Positions 7,906 through 17,263 of a stretch of DNA of 64,000 nucleotides are shown one piece after another. A program made the position numbers and the translations under genes. Source of the stretch: an uncultured Bacteroides sp. (GTDB lineage: Bacteria > Bacteroidota > Bacteroidia > Bacteroidales > Bacteroidaceae); contig CALUOO010000012.1 of assembly GCA_944322345.1 (NCBI GenBank), positions 41,940 to 105,939 on the forward strand. Direction: 5' to 3'. Numbering within the stretch: position 1 is the stretch's first letter; each line of letters opens with the position of its first letter. A model generated the notes under the pieces. The model was not told the DNA's origin, did no database searches, and saw only the letters and a program-made list of their open reading frames with translations.

Positions 7906-10341
7906 AAAGCAAAAATGCAATTACTACATTAGCTATTGACAACCAGAAACAGTTATGGATAGGGACATACGGACAAGGAATATGCAGATACAATGAAAAA
8001 ACAGACAACTTCATACGATATGACAGCCTCGAACTTCCCAACCAGATTATTGCTTCCATCATTCCTAAGGGTGATTTGCTGTGGATCAGCACCAATAAAG
8101 GGCTGGCTGCCTATAATCCGAATTCCGGTTATCTGAAGACCTATTCAAAATCGAATGGGTTGTACAATGAGCAGTTCACTCCGAATGCAGGAATTGAAGC
8201 CAACAATGGTACTGTGTTTTTAGGGGCTACAAATGGCTTCTGTCTTTTCTCACCACAAAATCTGCGGGAAAACACATACAATCCTCCAGTTGTCCTGACA
8301 GGAATGACCATTTTCGGAAAAGATGTACAGACAAACATCCTGATACACCTTTAGAAAAAGCAATTGGATATACTCACGAAATCACTTTGAAACATAATCA
8401 GTCTATGATCGGATTCGATTTTGCCGCACTAAGTTACATTGCTCCCAAAGAGAATCATTATCAGTATATATTAGAAGGATTAGACAACGAATGGCAGTTT
8501 ACACAAGGAGACAACAATCATCTATCCTACTCCAACTTGCCCCCGGTAAATATGTGTTAAAAATAAGAGGTACTAACAGCGACAAGATATGGAGCACTAA
8601 CGAAGTAGAACTGAATATTACAGTACTTCCGCCATTCTTCCGGTCGCAGATAGCTTACATTGTTTATACAATAACAACACTGATCATACTGTTACTGCTG
8701 ACACGATATTATATAAAGAGAGCGGAACGACGTCAGAAAGCACATATCCAACGCCTAAACGACGAAAAGGAAAAAGAACTCTACAACTATAAAATTGACT
8801 TTTTCACAAACATTGCCCATGAAATACGAACTCCGCTGAGTCTGATTATAGGTCCATTAGAATATCTGATGAAAAATACAAGCATCAACAATACATATGG
8901 AGAATATCTAAGTATTATCGAACAGAACTATAAACGCCTATATGTACTAGTCACTCAGCTATTAGACTTCCGGAAAATGGATTCCGGTTCTTACACACTC
9001 TCGTATGATGTCTACCCCATTAAAAAGACAATCACTAAAATCAGTTATATCTTTGAACTTTCTGCAAGACAGAAAGGCATAGCCATAGATATATCTTCTA
9101 TCCCAGGAAACATGAACATTGTAACCGACGAAGAAGCTTTTACCAAAATAATAAGTAATTTACTAAGCAATGCCTTGAAATATGCCCATAGAACAATCAC
9201 AATTACTGCCTCAGAAAGTGAAGCAGAAACAATTATCACCATTGCAGATGATGGCATTGGCATATCCGATCAAGAAAAAGACAAAATATTTGAAGCTTTC
9301 TATCAGGTTAAAAACAACCATGAAATCAACAGACTGGGTATAGGGATAGGACTTCACATGACACGTTCTCTGGTACAATTAATGAATGGAAAGATAGAAG
9401 TTAACGATCGAATCGATGGTAAAAGCGGGGCAGTGATTTCAGTCCATTTTCCAAAACAGAAAAACAGTCTGTCAACAAATGGAAATAGCAAACGAATTGA
9501 AAATACCATTGTATACAATAATACGGAAGAAGAAATTCAAAGCGAATCTTCCTGTGAAGAAGAATTTAATAAACAATACACTGTCATGCTGGTAGATGAC
9601 AACCCTGAGATACTGAATTTTCTCTCTAAAGTTTTATCCGATAGATATTTCATAATATCTGCTTCGGATGGAAAAGAGGCTTTACAGATTCTTGATAAAA
9701 ACAAAATAGATCTGATTGTCAGTGATGTAATGATGGATCAGATGAATGGATTCGAATTATGCGCACAAATAAAAAGTAATCTCAATATTTCTCACATTCC
9801 AGTAATCTTGCTAACAGCAAAAACTGATACCGAAAGCAAAATTAAAGGACTGGAAGCAGGTGCAGATGCATACATTGAAAGGCCATTTTCACCTTTCCAT
9901 CTGAAGGCTCAAATAGAAAACCTGTTCAAAAAAAGAGAAAAACAAAGAAAAGAATACATATCCAATCCTCTGTCGGAACTTCGCACCACCGTCCACAACC
10001 GATTAGACGAAGAATTTATGAATAAATGTACCAACATTATATTGAAGAACATCGAAGATCCCGAATTTTCCATTAACGTATTGGCTCAAGAATTGAACAT
10101 GAGTCGTACTTCTGTCTTTACTAAGATAAAAGGTACTATAGGTATGACACCAAACGATTTTATAAAAATCACAAGACTGAAAAAAGCTTGTAAAATGATG
10201 GCTGAGGGAGAATACAGAGTTACCGAAATCGGATTTCTTGTCGGATTCAGTTCTTCATCTTATTTTGCCAAATGTTTTCAAAAACAATTTGGAATGTTAC
10301 CAACAGAATTTATAAAGCAATTGAAACAAGAAGGGAAATAG
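7905..10341 (+). pseudogene. Hybrid two-component regulator (HTCS), truncated and frameshifted
   Basis: The 3' part of a Bacteroides one-protein sensor/regulator that normally senses glycans in the periplasm and activates a polysaccharide-utilisation locus. Present in order are one or two beta-propeller repeats (QLWIGTYGQGICRY), a Y_Y_Y domain, a membrane helix near 8640-8700, HisKA (NIAHEIRTPLS), HATPase, a receiver domain (VDDNPE, SDVMM) and a C-terminal AraC-type helix-turn-helix. The signal peptide and most propeller repeats are gone. Two frame breaks remain, near 8330 (restored by one extra A in ACAAACATCC) and near 8540 (restored by one extra C in the C5 run). The frame from 8491 to 10341 is open, but as a protein it would lack the sensor. 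Confidence 0.87.
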
Positions 10342-10357
10342 CTAATACAAAAGCAAT

Positions 10358-10795
10358 TCATCGTCTCCTGGCAGAAAAAAATGTTTTCATCAGCAATGCA
10401 CATTCGTCTGCCAATACTCCCTTTACAACTACTGTTTTGGGGTGTAAAGCTTGTGCAGCATATTTTTGATATCCTCTTTTTTCATCGTCAGCACCAAATA
10501 CAAGCCGACCTGTTTGTGCCCATGCTATAGCTCCTGCACACATGACACAAGGCTCTACAGTAACATACAAAGTACAATCTGTCAGATATTTTCCACCCAA
10601 CACATTAGCAGCAGCAGTAATAGCTTGCATTTCTGCATGAGCAGTAACATCGTTCAATGTTTCAGTAAGATTATGTGCACGTGCAATAATGCGTTCTTTA
10701 CACACTACAACAGCTCCAACCGGTACCTCACCTATTTCTACAGCTTTCTGAGCCTCAATCAGAGCCTGTTTCATAAAGTATATGTCGCCCAGCAT
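10358..10795 (-). CDS. tadA: tRNA adenosine(34) deaminase
   Basis: A cytidine-deaminase fold enzyme of 145 residues that converts A34 to inosine in the wobble position of tRNA-Arg(ACG). The zinc site is complete, with HAEMQAI (His ligand and catalytic Glu) and PCVMCAGA (two Cys ligands). Residues at the N-terminus (YFMKQALIEAQKAVEIGEVPVGAVVV) match TadA rather than free-base deaminases. Guanine or cytosine deaminase activity cannot be fully excluded from sequence. It ends 16 bp from the convergent HTCS remnant and begins 1 bp after the stop of the small upstream gene, which suggests translational coupling. Confidence 0.9.
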   Translation of the reverse strand: MLGDIYFMKQALIEAQKAVEIGEVPVGAVVVCKERIIARAHNLTETLNDVTAHAEMQAITAAANVLGGKYLTDCTLYVTVEPCVMCAGAIAWAQTGRLVFGADDEKRGYQKYAAQALHPKTVVVKGVLADECALLMKTFFSARRR

Positions 10796-10796
10796 A

Positions 10797-11000
10797 TCAG
10801 CGCCTCATATCATGTTCACCAAAAAGAGTAGGGTAATCCTCTTCCATGTTTTTATGAATAAACATAAGGATTGTTTCACGAAGCCAACGAGACTTGTTGG
10901 TTATTTTATACTTTTCCAGATAACGGTCGATAATCCGCTGCTCCTCATCGCTCAGCAGAATACTCATACGCCGTTCCCGTCGGGGAGTTTCAACGTACAT
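10797..11000 (-). CDS. Small basic ribbon-helix-helix-like protein
   Basis: About 67 residues from the start preferred here (MYVETPRRERR). The segment MSILLSDEEQRIIDRYLEKYKI followed by SRWLRETIL resembles a short strand plus two helices, as in ribbon-helix-helix DNA-binding proteins. That is a structural impression, not a family match. The longest frame starts at 11030, but the promoter at 11039-11068 would start transcription almost on that ATG. The ATG at 11000 instead has AAGGAG about 20 bp upstream. The gene is followed after 1 bp by tadA, so the two are likely one transcript. Confidence 0.7.
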   Translation of the reverse strand: MYVETPRRERRMSILLSDEEQRIIDRYLEKYKITNKSRWLRETILMFIHKNMEEDYPTLFGEHDMRR

Positions 11001-11038
11001 TTTCAGACATTTCCTACTCCTTTTTCTCATATTTCGTG

Positions 11039-11068
11039 CAAATTTACTTTTACTTCTGTAAAAACAAA
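11039..11068 (-). promoter_or_regulatory. Promoter for the RHH-like gene and tadA
   Basis: On the minus strand a -33 TTTG (11065-11068), an 18-bp spacer and a perfect -7 TAAATTTG (11039-11046). A plus-strand -7 box TATTTTTG at 11082-11089 lies 9 bp before the yraN start, so the two promoters are divergent. Confidence 0.65.
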
Positions 11069-11098
11069 AAAGAAAAAGACGTATTTTTGCGAAAAAAG

Positions 11099-11464
11099 AT
11101 GGCCAAACATAATGATTTAGGAAAGGATGGTGAAAATGCAGCTGTAACCTATTTGGAAAATCACGGTTACATCATCCGACATCGTAACTGGCGAAAAGGG
11201 CATTTTGAACTGGACATTGTGGCAGCAAAAGCAAATGAGTTGATTGTCGTAGAAGTAAAAACACGGAGCAATACACTGTTTGCCCAGCCACAAGATGCCG
11301 TCACATTGTCTAAAATCAAGCGGACTGTCCGTGCAGCCGATGCCTATATCAAACTGTTCCAATTGGATGTACCTGTACGTTTTGATATCATTACTGTGAC
11401 AGGTACAAAAGATAATTTTAAGATAGAACATATAAAGGAGGCTTTTTTCCCTCCTTTGTTCTAA
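11099..11464 (+). CDS. yraN: YraN/UPF0102 family endonuclease-like protein
   Basis: 121 residues from the ATG at 11099. The restriction-endonuclease-like core is visible: GENAAVTYLENHGYIIRHRNWR, then ELDIVA and VVEVKTR, giving the acidic and E-x-K residues of a PD-(D/E)XK nuclease fold. A conserved RAADAYI helix follows. Family members are small cytosolic proteins of uncertain substrate, probably acting in DNA processing. The longer frame from 11036 is rejected because it crosses the -7 promoter element. It begins a plus-strand run with the YjbR-like gene and birA. Confidence 0.85.
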   Translation: MAKHNDLGKDGENAAVTYLENHGYIIRHRNWRKGHFELDIVAAKANELIVVEVKTRSNTLFAQPQDAVTLSKIKRTVRAADAYIKLFQLDVPVRFDIITVTGTKDNFKIEHIKEAFFPPLF

Positions 11465-11479
11465 TACAAATTTACAATT

Positions 11480-11836
11480 ATGAATGTAGAAAGTATCAGA
11501 GAATACTGCCTGAATAAAAAAGGAGTAACCGAATCTTTTCCTTTTGATGACGTATCACTGGTGATGAAGGTGATGGGCAAAATGTTCGCACTGATTGATT
11601 TGGAAAGCGCCAACTACATCGCTCTAAAATGTGATCCAGAACGAGCCATTGAACTGCGAGAACATTACAACAGTATTGATGGAGCTTATCATTTCAACAA
11701 AAAATACTGGAACAGTGTCCGTTTCGACAGTGATGCAGACGACAAGTTAATAAAAGAGCTAGTAGACCATTCATACGAAGAAGTTATCAAAAAATTTTCA
11801 AAAAAACTGCGTAACGAATATGATTCACTTCCCTGA
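11480..11836 (+). CDS. MmcQ/YjbR family protein
   Basis: 118 residues with the family's typical opening (MNVESIREYCLNKKGVTESFPFDD), a central MGKMFALIDLE strand, the KCDPERAIELREH segment and the C-terminal SYEEVIKKFSKK helix. YjbR proteins have a double-wing or CyaY-like fold and are annotated as DNA binding, but the physiological role is unclear. It starts 15 bp after yraN and its last 17 bases overlap the start of birA, so the genes are probably translationally coupled. Confidence 0.85.
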   Translation: MNVESIREYCLNKKGVTESFPFDDVSLVMKVMGKMFALIDLESANYIALKCDPERAIELREHYNSIDGAYHFNKKYWNSVRFDSDADDKLIKELVDHSYEEVIKKFSKKLRNEYDSLP

Positions 11837-12578
11837 AACATTTCCTGTCCCTCTGATCCATGTTCATGAGACAGACTCAACCCTCAATTATTTACAAACA
11901 CTATGCAAACAATCTGTTCCCAAGGAGTTCACTACTGTAGTCGCAGATTTTCAGACTTCAGGACGCGGACAAAGAGGAAATTCATGGGAATCGGAGAGTG
12001 GGAAGAATCTTTTGTTTAGCTTTGTTCTGTTTCCCACTTTTCTAGAAGCACGACGTCAATTCCTCATTTCTCAAATCATCTCACTTGCTATTAAAGAAGA
12101 GTTGGATACATATACCAGTGAGATATCAATCAAATGGCCAAATGATATTTACTGGAAAGAAAAAAAAATATGCGGCATGTTGATTGAAAACGACCTGGTA
12201 AGCAAATACATAAATCAAAGTATTGCAGGAATAGGAATCAATATCAATCAGAAGCTATTTCTCAGTACAGCTCCAAATCCTGTATCATTGCTCCAAATCA
12301 CCCAGCAACAGCATGATATTGCCCAAATAGCCAGCAACATTATTGTACGAATACAAGAATATTATGCTTTGCTTCAGAAAGGAGAGACACAATCTATTGC
12401 CCACCGATATAAAGAAGCACTCTTCAGAAAAAAAGGGATGTATCTGTACAGAGCGGGAGAATGCGAGTTCAAAGCATGTATCGTAGACGTAGAACCGGAT
12501 GGAAGACTTGTATTGGAAGACGAATTCGGGGAGAGAAAAGAATATATGTTCAAAGAAGTAGAATATATTTTGAAATAA
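11820..12578 (+). CDS. birA: Biotin-[acetyl-CoA-carboxylase] ligase
   Basis: 252 residues that attach biotin to the carrier domain of biotin-dependent carboxylases. Present are TDSTLNYLQ, the SGRGQRGNSWES biotinyl-AMP loop, KWPNDIYW and GIGININQ, followed by a C-terminal SH3-like domain (FKACIVDVEPDGRLVLEDEFGE). There is no N-terminal helix-turn-helix, so this is a monofunctional ligase and not a repressor like E. coli BirA. It overlaps the upstream YjbR-like gene by 17 bases in another frame. Confidence 0.93.
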   Translation: MIHFPETFPVPLIHVHETDSTLNYLQTLCKQSVPKEFTTVVADFQTSGRGQRGNSWESESGKNLLFSFVLFPTFLEARRQFLISQIISLAIKEELDTYTSEISIKWPNDIYWKEKKICGMLIENDLVSKYINQSIAGIGININQKLFLSTAPNPVSLLQITQQQHDIAQIASNIIVRIQEYYALLQKGETQSIAHRYKEALFRKKGMYLYRAGECEFKACIVDVEPDGRLVLEDEFGERKEYMFKEVEYILK

Positions 12579-12588
12579 CTATAACTCC

Positions 12589-13884
12589 ATGAAAACAAAG
12601 TACTTATTTCTTATCAGTTTATTACTGATTGTGGCCACGCTACTAAGTTGCTCTAAATCGGAATCTTCAAATGATTTGTTGGAACTTTCACAATCTGCAT
12701 TCAAAGATGTCAGTGCCAATGGTGATATTTTAAGAATACAGATTAAAAGTAACGGTACGTGGAGGGCCAACAGCAGTGCACAATGGTGTATTCCCTATAA
12801 CGAGCAGGGAGCCAGTGGGGATGAGCTGGTCATATCGGTTGCAGCCAACTCCGAAGCAGTCCAACGAAGTACAAGCATTATGGTGACTTGTGGAACAGAC
12901 AGCCGGAACATTCAAATTGAGCAAGCACCTTCTACACAGACATTAGAAGAAATGCACTATACACTTCCGGTTATTTTCCATGTACTCTCACCTGCAAACA
13001 AAACAGCTCCTACAATTCCTGCTCAACGTTTTTCCATCATTATCGACCATGTCAACCAATTATATCGAGGCAATGCAGAAAGTTCAGACATGAACCTGAC
13101 TTTTGAACTCGCCACCATCGGTACCGACGGTAAAGAGTTGGCAACACCAGGTGTCGAGTATATCACATGGTCGGGACGTTATCCGATAGATTGTGAAGAA
13201 TTTATGACAGACCAGACTGGGAAATATGTAAACTATTTATGGGATCCTAATTTATATATCAACGTAATGGTATATGATTTCGAACAACCAAACCCATATT
13301 CTACAATCTTGGGAATCTCTCATCTTCCTTTTTCTACTGCCGGAAGTAATTATTTAGAAGGATTAAGCCAGACCAGTTACTCCTATTTGAAAAAGTCAAA
13401 CCTGAAATTTCCATATTGCACTTCCATCAACAGCGAATTTATAGATGATACATCTCCAACAAGCAGTATCTATGTTACTCTGGCTCATGAGCTGGGACAT
13501 TACTTAGGACTATACCATGCTTTCAATGAGGATGAAGAAGGGAATATGGCAGACTACTGTACAGACAGTGATTACTGCGAAGATACTCCTCCCTATAACA
13601 AAGTACAATACGATGAATGGCTTTATCAAAACCAAGAAGTCTCTTCCGATTTTGGGTTCTTTGCCCGCCGTATCAATTGTGCGACCGGCGAAGAATTTAC
13701 AGCACGAAATATCATGGATTATGCCTATTGCTATTCCGACCAATTTACTCCCGACCAACGCGCACGTGTCCGCCATGTACTGATGTACAGTCCACTTATA
13801 CCGGGAGCCAAACAAACGGCTTCAACAAGTATCCGTTCTGCCGGCGAAGAGAAGATTGACCTTCCGATACGTACCGTTCAATAA
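12589..13884 (+). CDS. Zinc metalloprotease lipoprotein with BACON domain
   Basis: 431 residues. The N-terminus is a lipoprotein signal (LLIVATLLSC), so the protein is exported and lipid-anchored. A BACON-type domain follows at about residues 40-115 (NGTWRANSSAQWC to NIQIEQ), often carbohydrate or mucin related in Bacteroidetes. The catalytic domain has the metzincin zinc motif HELGHYLGLYH (His300, Glu301, His304, His310) and a downstream Met-turn (IMDYAYCYSDQFT), as in pappalysin-like M43 proteases. Many Cys in the catalytic domain suggest disulfides. It starts 10 bp after birA but is functionally unrelated. The substrate is unknown. It differs from fragilysin in domain make-up. Confidence 0.88.
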   Translation: MKTKYLFLISLLLIVATLLSCSKSESSNDLLELSQSAFKDVSANGDILRIQIKSNGTWRANSSAQWCIPYNEQGASGDELVISVAANSEAVQRSTSIMVTCGTDSRNIQIEQAPSTQTLEEMHYTLPVIFHVLSPANKTAPTIPAQRFSIIIDHVNQLYRGNAESSDMNLTFELATIGTDGKELATPGVEYITWSGRYPIDCEEFMTDQTGKYVNYLWDPNLYINVMVYDFEQPNPYSTILGISHLPFSTAGSNYLEGLSQTSYSYLKKSNLKFPYCTSINSEFIDDTSPTSSIYVTLAHELGHYLGLYHAFNEDEEGNMADYCTDSDYCEDTPPYNKVQYDEWLYQNQEVSSDFGFFARRINCATGEEFTARNIMDYAYCYSDQFTPDQRARVRHVLMYSPLIPGAKQTASTSIRSAGEEKIDLPIRTVQ

Positions 13885-13913
13885 TATACATCTGCTTACA
13901 TATCTATAAGCCT

Positions 13914-13954
13914 AAAAAGAGATGAACCGCCTCATCGGCGGTTCATCTCTTTTT
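13914..13954. terminator. Bidirectional terminator between convergent genes
   Basis: An 18-bp perfect stem AAAAAGAGATGAACCGCC/GGCGGTTCATCTCTTTTT with a 5-nt loop. Its right arm is also the last codons and stop of the TPR gene. Confidence 0.92.
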
Positions 13955-14627
13955 CTACAACCTGTATCTTGTCTAGTGTTTTTTTAGCTTCAGTAGAAGG
14001 AAATTTTTGAATTACTTTTTCCAACGATTCGCGTGCTTTTGTATAGGCTGAAGAGAACAGTCTATATAATCCATCCCGATAACGGGCATACTGCATCCGT
14101 GTCGGTGAAGAAATGCTCCGATAATCATTCTCCAGTTTTTTCTTTTCCTGCTCGCCCAATAAATAATAATAATTCCCCAAAAAGATATTTGCAGCCAGAT
14201 TGTCGGAGTCTGCCGCCAAAATCTGCTCATAAATTCTTAATGCATCTTTCTCCTGACCTCTACAAAGCTGCATTTCAGCACAAGCCTCCATATATCCGAT
14301 ATCATCTGGATTTTTCTGCAAAAGTTCCTTATAAAAAAGATAAGCCTTATCAAAATTACGGTTTCTCTTGAATGCAACAGCCAACTCGTTTGCAAAATCC
14401 TCACAATAGTCAGCATTCTTGTCTATGTCCACCCAATAATACATTTCCGAACGATTGATATCCAACTCTATAGCCTGCCGGAAATAACTCACAGCCGGTC
14501 TCTCCTTACCAGCTTCAATGGCAGAAGAGACTTTACCCAGCATTTCATCTACCGTTTGAGCCTGAGATACCGGCATCAAAATCCATAAAAAGGAGAAAAG
14601 AACAGTTAAGGCTTTCATAATCCGCAT
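13932..14627 (-). CDS. Exported TPR-repeat protein
   Basis: 231 residues with a signal peptide (KALTVLFSFLWILMPVSQAQ). At least three tetratricopeptide-like helical pairs follow, at about residues 35-70, 90-160 and 190-225, including NPDDIGYMEACAEMQLCRGQEKDALRIYEQIL and DNLAANIFLGNYYYLLGEQEKK. Such proteins act as periplasmic or outer-membrane scaffolds, but no partner is evident here. A -7-like TATCTTTG lies just upstream on the minus strand, and the gene is divergent from the MATE exporter. The stop codon sits inside the terminator stem. Confidence 0.82.
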   Translation of the reverse strand: MRIMKALTVLFSFLWILMPVSQAQTVDEMLGKVSSAIEAGKERPAVSYFRQAIELDINRSEMYYWVDIDKNADYCEDFANELAVAFKRNRNFDKAYLFYKELLQKNPDDIGYMEACAEMQLCRGQEKDALRIYEQILAADSDNLAANIFLGNYYYLLGEQEKKKLENDYRSISSPTRMQYARYRDGLYRLFSSAYTKARESLEKVIQKFPSTEAKKTLDKIQVVEKEMNRR

Positions 14628-14751
14628 ATTTTAACGACACCGACAAAGATAACGAAAAAAGTATTCTCTTGTTCAGCAAAAAACAGATTAATTTATTCAC
14701 TTTCTGAGTAACTTTGCATCCTCAAAACGAATAAACATAACTTCCGACTTT

Positions 14752-16080
14752 ATGACAGAGCAACAGTCACTTACAATCAACAAACAGATCCTGCGGATTG
14801 CCATCCCATCCATCATCTCGAACATTACTGTTCCACTTTTAGGGCTCATTGATGTCACCATTGTCGGGCATCTGGGAGCACCAGTCTATATCGGTGCCAT
14901 CGCTGTGGGAGGCATGTTGTTTAACATCATCTACTGGATATTCGGTTTTCTTCGGATGGGAACAAGTGGCATGACGTCTCAAGCCTACGGAAGGGGTGAC
15001 CACCGAGAAGTAACACAACTGTTATTCCGCTCAATTGGAATGGGCGGTATGATAGCTTGCTGTCTGCTGTTGCTGCAATATCCCATCTGTAAAATAGCCT
15101 TCACTCTGATACATACAACTGACGAAATCAGAGAACTCGCCACACTCTATTTCCGTATCTGCATCTGGGGAGCACCGGCCATGTTGGGATTATACGGATT
15201 TGCAGGATGGTTTATAGGCATGCAGAACTCACGTTTCCCGATGTATATCGCCATCACACAAAACATTGTCAATATCGTAGCAAGTCTCTGTTGTGTCTAT
15301 GTGTTCGGAATGAAAGTGGCAGGGGTAGCCACAGGAACCGTAATTGCCCAATATGCAGGCTTTCTGATGGCCGTACTACTCTATTTACGCTACTACAGTC
15401 GGCAACGGACAACCGTCACATGGAAAGAAGTCTGGCAACAGGAAGCAATGTCACGTTTCTTTCAGGTCAACAGAGATATTTTTCTGCGTACACTCTGCCT
15501 TGTCTGCGTCACCATGTATTTCACCTCAGCCGGAGCCGCACAAGGTGAAATAATACTTGCTGTCAACACGCTGCTGATGCAGCTGTTTACACTTTTCTCC
15601 TATATCATGGACGGATTTGCATACGCTGGTGAGGCCTTAACCGGACGATATGTCGGTGCACGCGACACGAATGCTCTGCAACGTACCATCCGGCAGTTGT
15701 TCGTATGGGGAAGCACCCTGTCACTTGCTTTCACATTGCTCTATCTGACCGGCGGGAAAGCATTCCTGCATCTGCTGACAAACGAAGCTGCAGTGATAGC
15801 GGAAGCCAACCACTACTTCTACTGGGTACTTGCCATTCCAATGGCTGGTTTCGCCGCTTTTTTGTGGGACGGCATTTTCATTGGCGCAACTGCCACAAGG
15901 CAGATGCTCATCGCCATGTTCATTGCCTCAGCCCTCTTCTTTATCGTCTATTTTACATTCCGTACTTCGCTGGGCAACCATGCACTATGGATGTCTTTCC
16001 TCATCTATTTAAGTACACGGGGAGTCATACAAGGCATGCTGAAAAATAAGATTCATTCCCGTCACTTCCTACATCCCTAA
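14752..16080 (+). CDS. MATE family efflux transporter
   Basis: 442 residues with about 12 hydrophobic helices in two similar halves, the layout of multidrug and toxic compound extrusion proteins. The first half opens with RIAIPSIISNITVPLLGLIDVTIVGHLGAP, a typical MATE start. GTSGMTSQAYGRGD and the matching EALTGRYVGARD in the second half are the paired loop motifs. It is closest in style to the DinF/NorM-like group. It exports cationic compounds using Na+ or H+, but the substrate is not predictable. A -7-like TAACTTTG lies at 14709-14716. Confidence 0.92.
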   Translation: MTEQQSLTINKQILRIAIPSIISNITVPLLGLIDVTIVGHLGAPVYIGAIAVGGMLFNIIYWIFGFLRMGTSGMTSQAYGRGDHREVTQLLFRSIGMGGMIACCLLLLQYPICKIAFTLIHTTDEIRELATLYFRICIWGAPAMLGLYGFAGWFIGMQNSRFPMYIAITQNIVNIVASLCCVYVFGMKVAGVATGTVIAQYAGFLMAVLLYLRYYSRQRTTVTWKEVWQQEAMSRFFQVNRDIFLRTLCLVCVTMYFTSAGAAQGEIILAVNTLLMQLFTLFSYIMDGFAYAGEALTGRYVGARDTNALQRTIRQLFVWGSTLSLAFTLLYLTGGKAFLHLLTNEAAVIAEANHYFYWVLAIPMAGFAAFLWDGIFIGATATRQMLIAMFIASALFFIVYFTFRTSLGNHALWMSFLIYLSTRGVIQGMLKNKIHSRHFLHP

Positions 16081-16087
16081 GAACGGG

Positions 16088-16175
16088 TTTTGCATTGCCT
16101 TGTGCAAAAATTTGCATTGCTTTATGCAGAAAATTGCACTGCCTTATGCAAAAGTTTGCATTACCCAATGCAAAA
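16088..16175. repeat. Tandem array, four 22-bp units, TGCA dyads
   Basis: TGCA occurs at 16091, 16103, 16113, 16125, 16135, 16147, 16157 and 16169. The spacing alternates strictly 12 and 10 bp, giving a 22-bp unit. Each unit reads roughly TTTGCATTGCC then TTATGCAAAA, a dyad. It begins 8 bp after the MATE stop codon. A second array with the same core lies at 30328-30414. Confidence 0.9.
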
Positions 16176-16247
16176 CAGAGATTTATTACCTTTAAATAAG
16201 ACAAGGAGGACGGTTCGGCATAGTCAAACCTGAAAACGGCGTTTTTG

Positions 16248-16279
16248 TTTGCCTCTGCATTCGACTTTTACTACCTTTG
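16248..16279 (+). promoter_or_regulatory. pyrH promoter
   Basis: A -33 TTTG at 16248-16251, a 20-bp spacer and a perfect -7 TACCTTTG at 16272-16279, with the pyrH ATG at 16309. This is one of the cleanest Bacteroidetes promoters in the window. Confidence 0.75.
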
Positions 16280-16308
16280 CCGCCAAAATCAAAACAATAT
16301 TACAGATT

Positions 16309-17019
16309 ATGGCAAAGTTTCAACGGATACTGCTTAAATTAAGCGGCGAAAGCCTGATGGGCGAAAAGCAATACGGCATTGATGAAAAACGTTTGGCAGA
16401 ATATGCACAGCAAATCAAAGAGATTCACGAACTTGGCGTACAGATAGGTATTGTCATCGGAGGTGGAAACATCTTCCGTGGACTAAGTGGTGCCAGCAAG
16501 GGATTCGACCGTGTAAAAGGCGACCAGATGGGTATGCTGGCCACTGTAATCAACAGCCTTGCCCTGAGTTCGGCACTGACAGCTACAGGCGTAAAAGCAC
16601 GTGTGCTGACAGCCATCCGCATGGAGCCCATCGGAGAGTTCTACAACAAATGGAAAGCCATCGAATGTATGGAACAGGGAGAAGTGGTTATCATGTCTGC
16701 AGGTACAGGCAATCCATTCTTTACCACCGATACAGGCTCATCACTCCGCGGCATTGAGATAGAAGCCGACGTAATGTTGAAAGGCACCCGTGTAGACGGT
16801 ATCTATACAGCCGATCCGGAAAAAGATCCTACAGCCACCAAGTTTCACGACATCACCTACGACGAAGTACTGAAGCGTGGACTGAAAGTAATGGATCTGA
16901 CAGCCACCTGTATGTGTAAGGAGAATAACCTGCCTATCGTAGTGTTTGATATGGATACAGTAGGTAATCTTAAAAAAGTGATCAACGGAGAAGAAATCGG
17001 AACATTGGTACATAACTAA
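16309..17019 (+). CDS. pyrH: UMP kinase
   Basis: 236 residues. An amino-acid-kinase fold enzyme that phosphorylates UMP to UDP for nucleic acid and sugar nucleotide synthesis. Diagnostic blocks are [13 protein letters not shown] (phosphate loop), [38 protein letters not shown] and the aspartate-rich [18 protein letters not shown]. The ATG at 16309 is preferred to 16249 because the latter lies upstream of the -7 box. In many bacteria pyrH neighbours frr; here an EamA transporter gene separates the two. Confidence 0.97.
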   Translation: MAKFQRILLKLSGESLMGEKQYGIDEKRLAEYAQQIKEIHELGVQIGIVIGGGNIFRGLSGASKGFDRVKGDQMGMLATVINSLALSSALTATGVKARVLTAIRMEPIGEFYNKWKAIECMEQGEVVIMSAGTGNPFFTTDTGSSLRGIEIEADVMLKGTRVDGIYTADPEKDPTATKFHDITYDEVLKRGLKVMDLTATCMCKENNLPIVVFDMDTVGNLKKVINGEEIGTLVHN

Positions 17020-17263
17020 TCATTGGGTAATGGGGCAGTAAGTGATTAGTGACAAGAATGGATGTCACCAGAGAAACTTACAGCCTCATTATCTTTAACA
17101 TAAGCTTATACTAAGTGCAGCCCAGAACGCATCGGAAGATATCCTCCAAAGCAAAAAGAGACTCAGATTTGTTCAGCACAACAAATGTATCAAGCAAAAG
17201 AGGTTAATAAACAATTTGTTTCACTCACAATTTAGAACTCAACACTTTTAACTTATTACTCAT

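Noticed and set aside
6920-8095. GH97 gene as intact 391-residue enzyme
   Set aside because: The first roughly 65 residues are antisense of the HTCS remnant and the N-terminal domain is missing.
8491-10341. The 616-residue frame as a working sensor kinase
   Set aside because: Its start lies inside the Y_Y_Y domain and the sensor and signal peptide are lost; listed as pseudogene.
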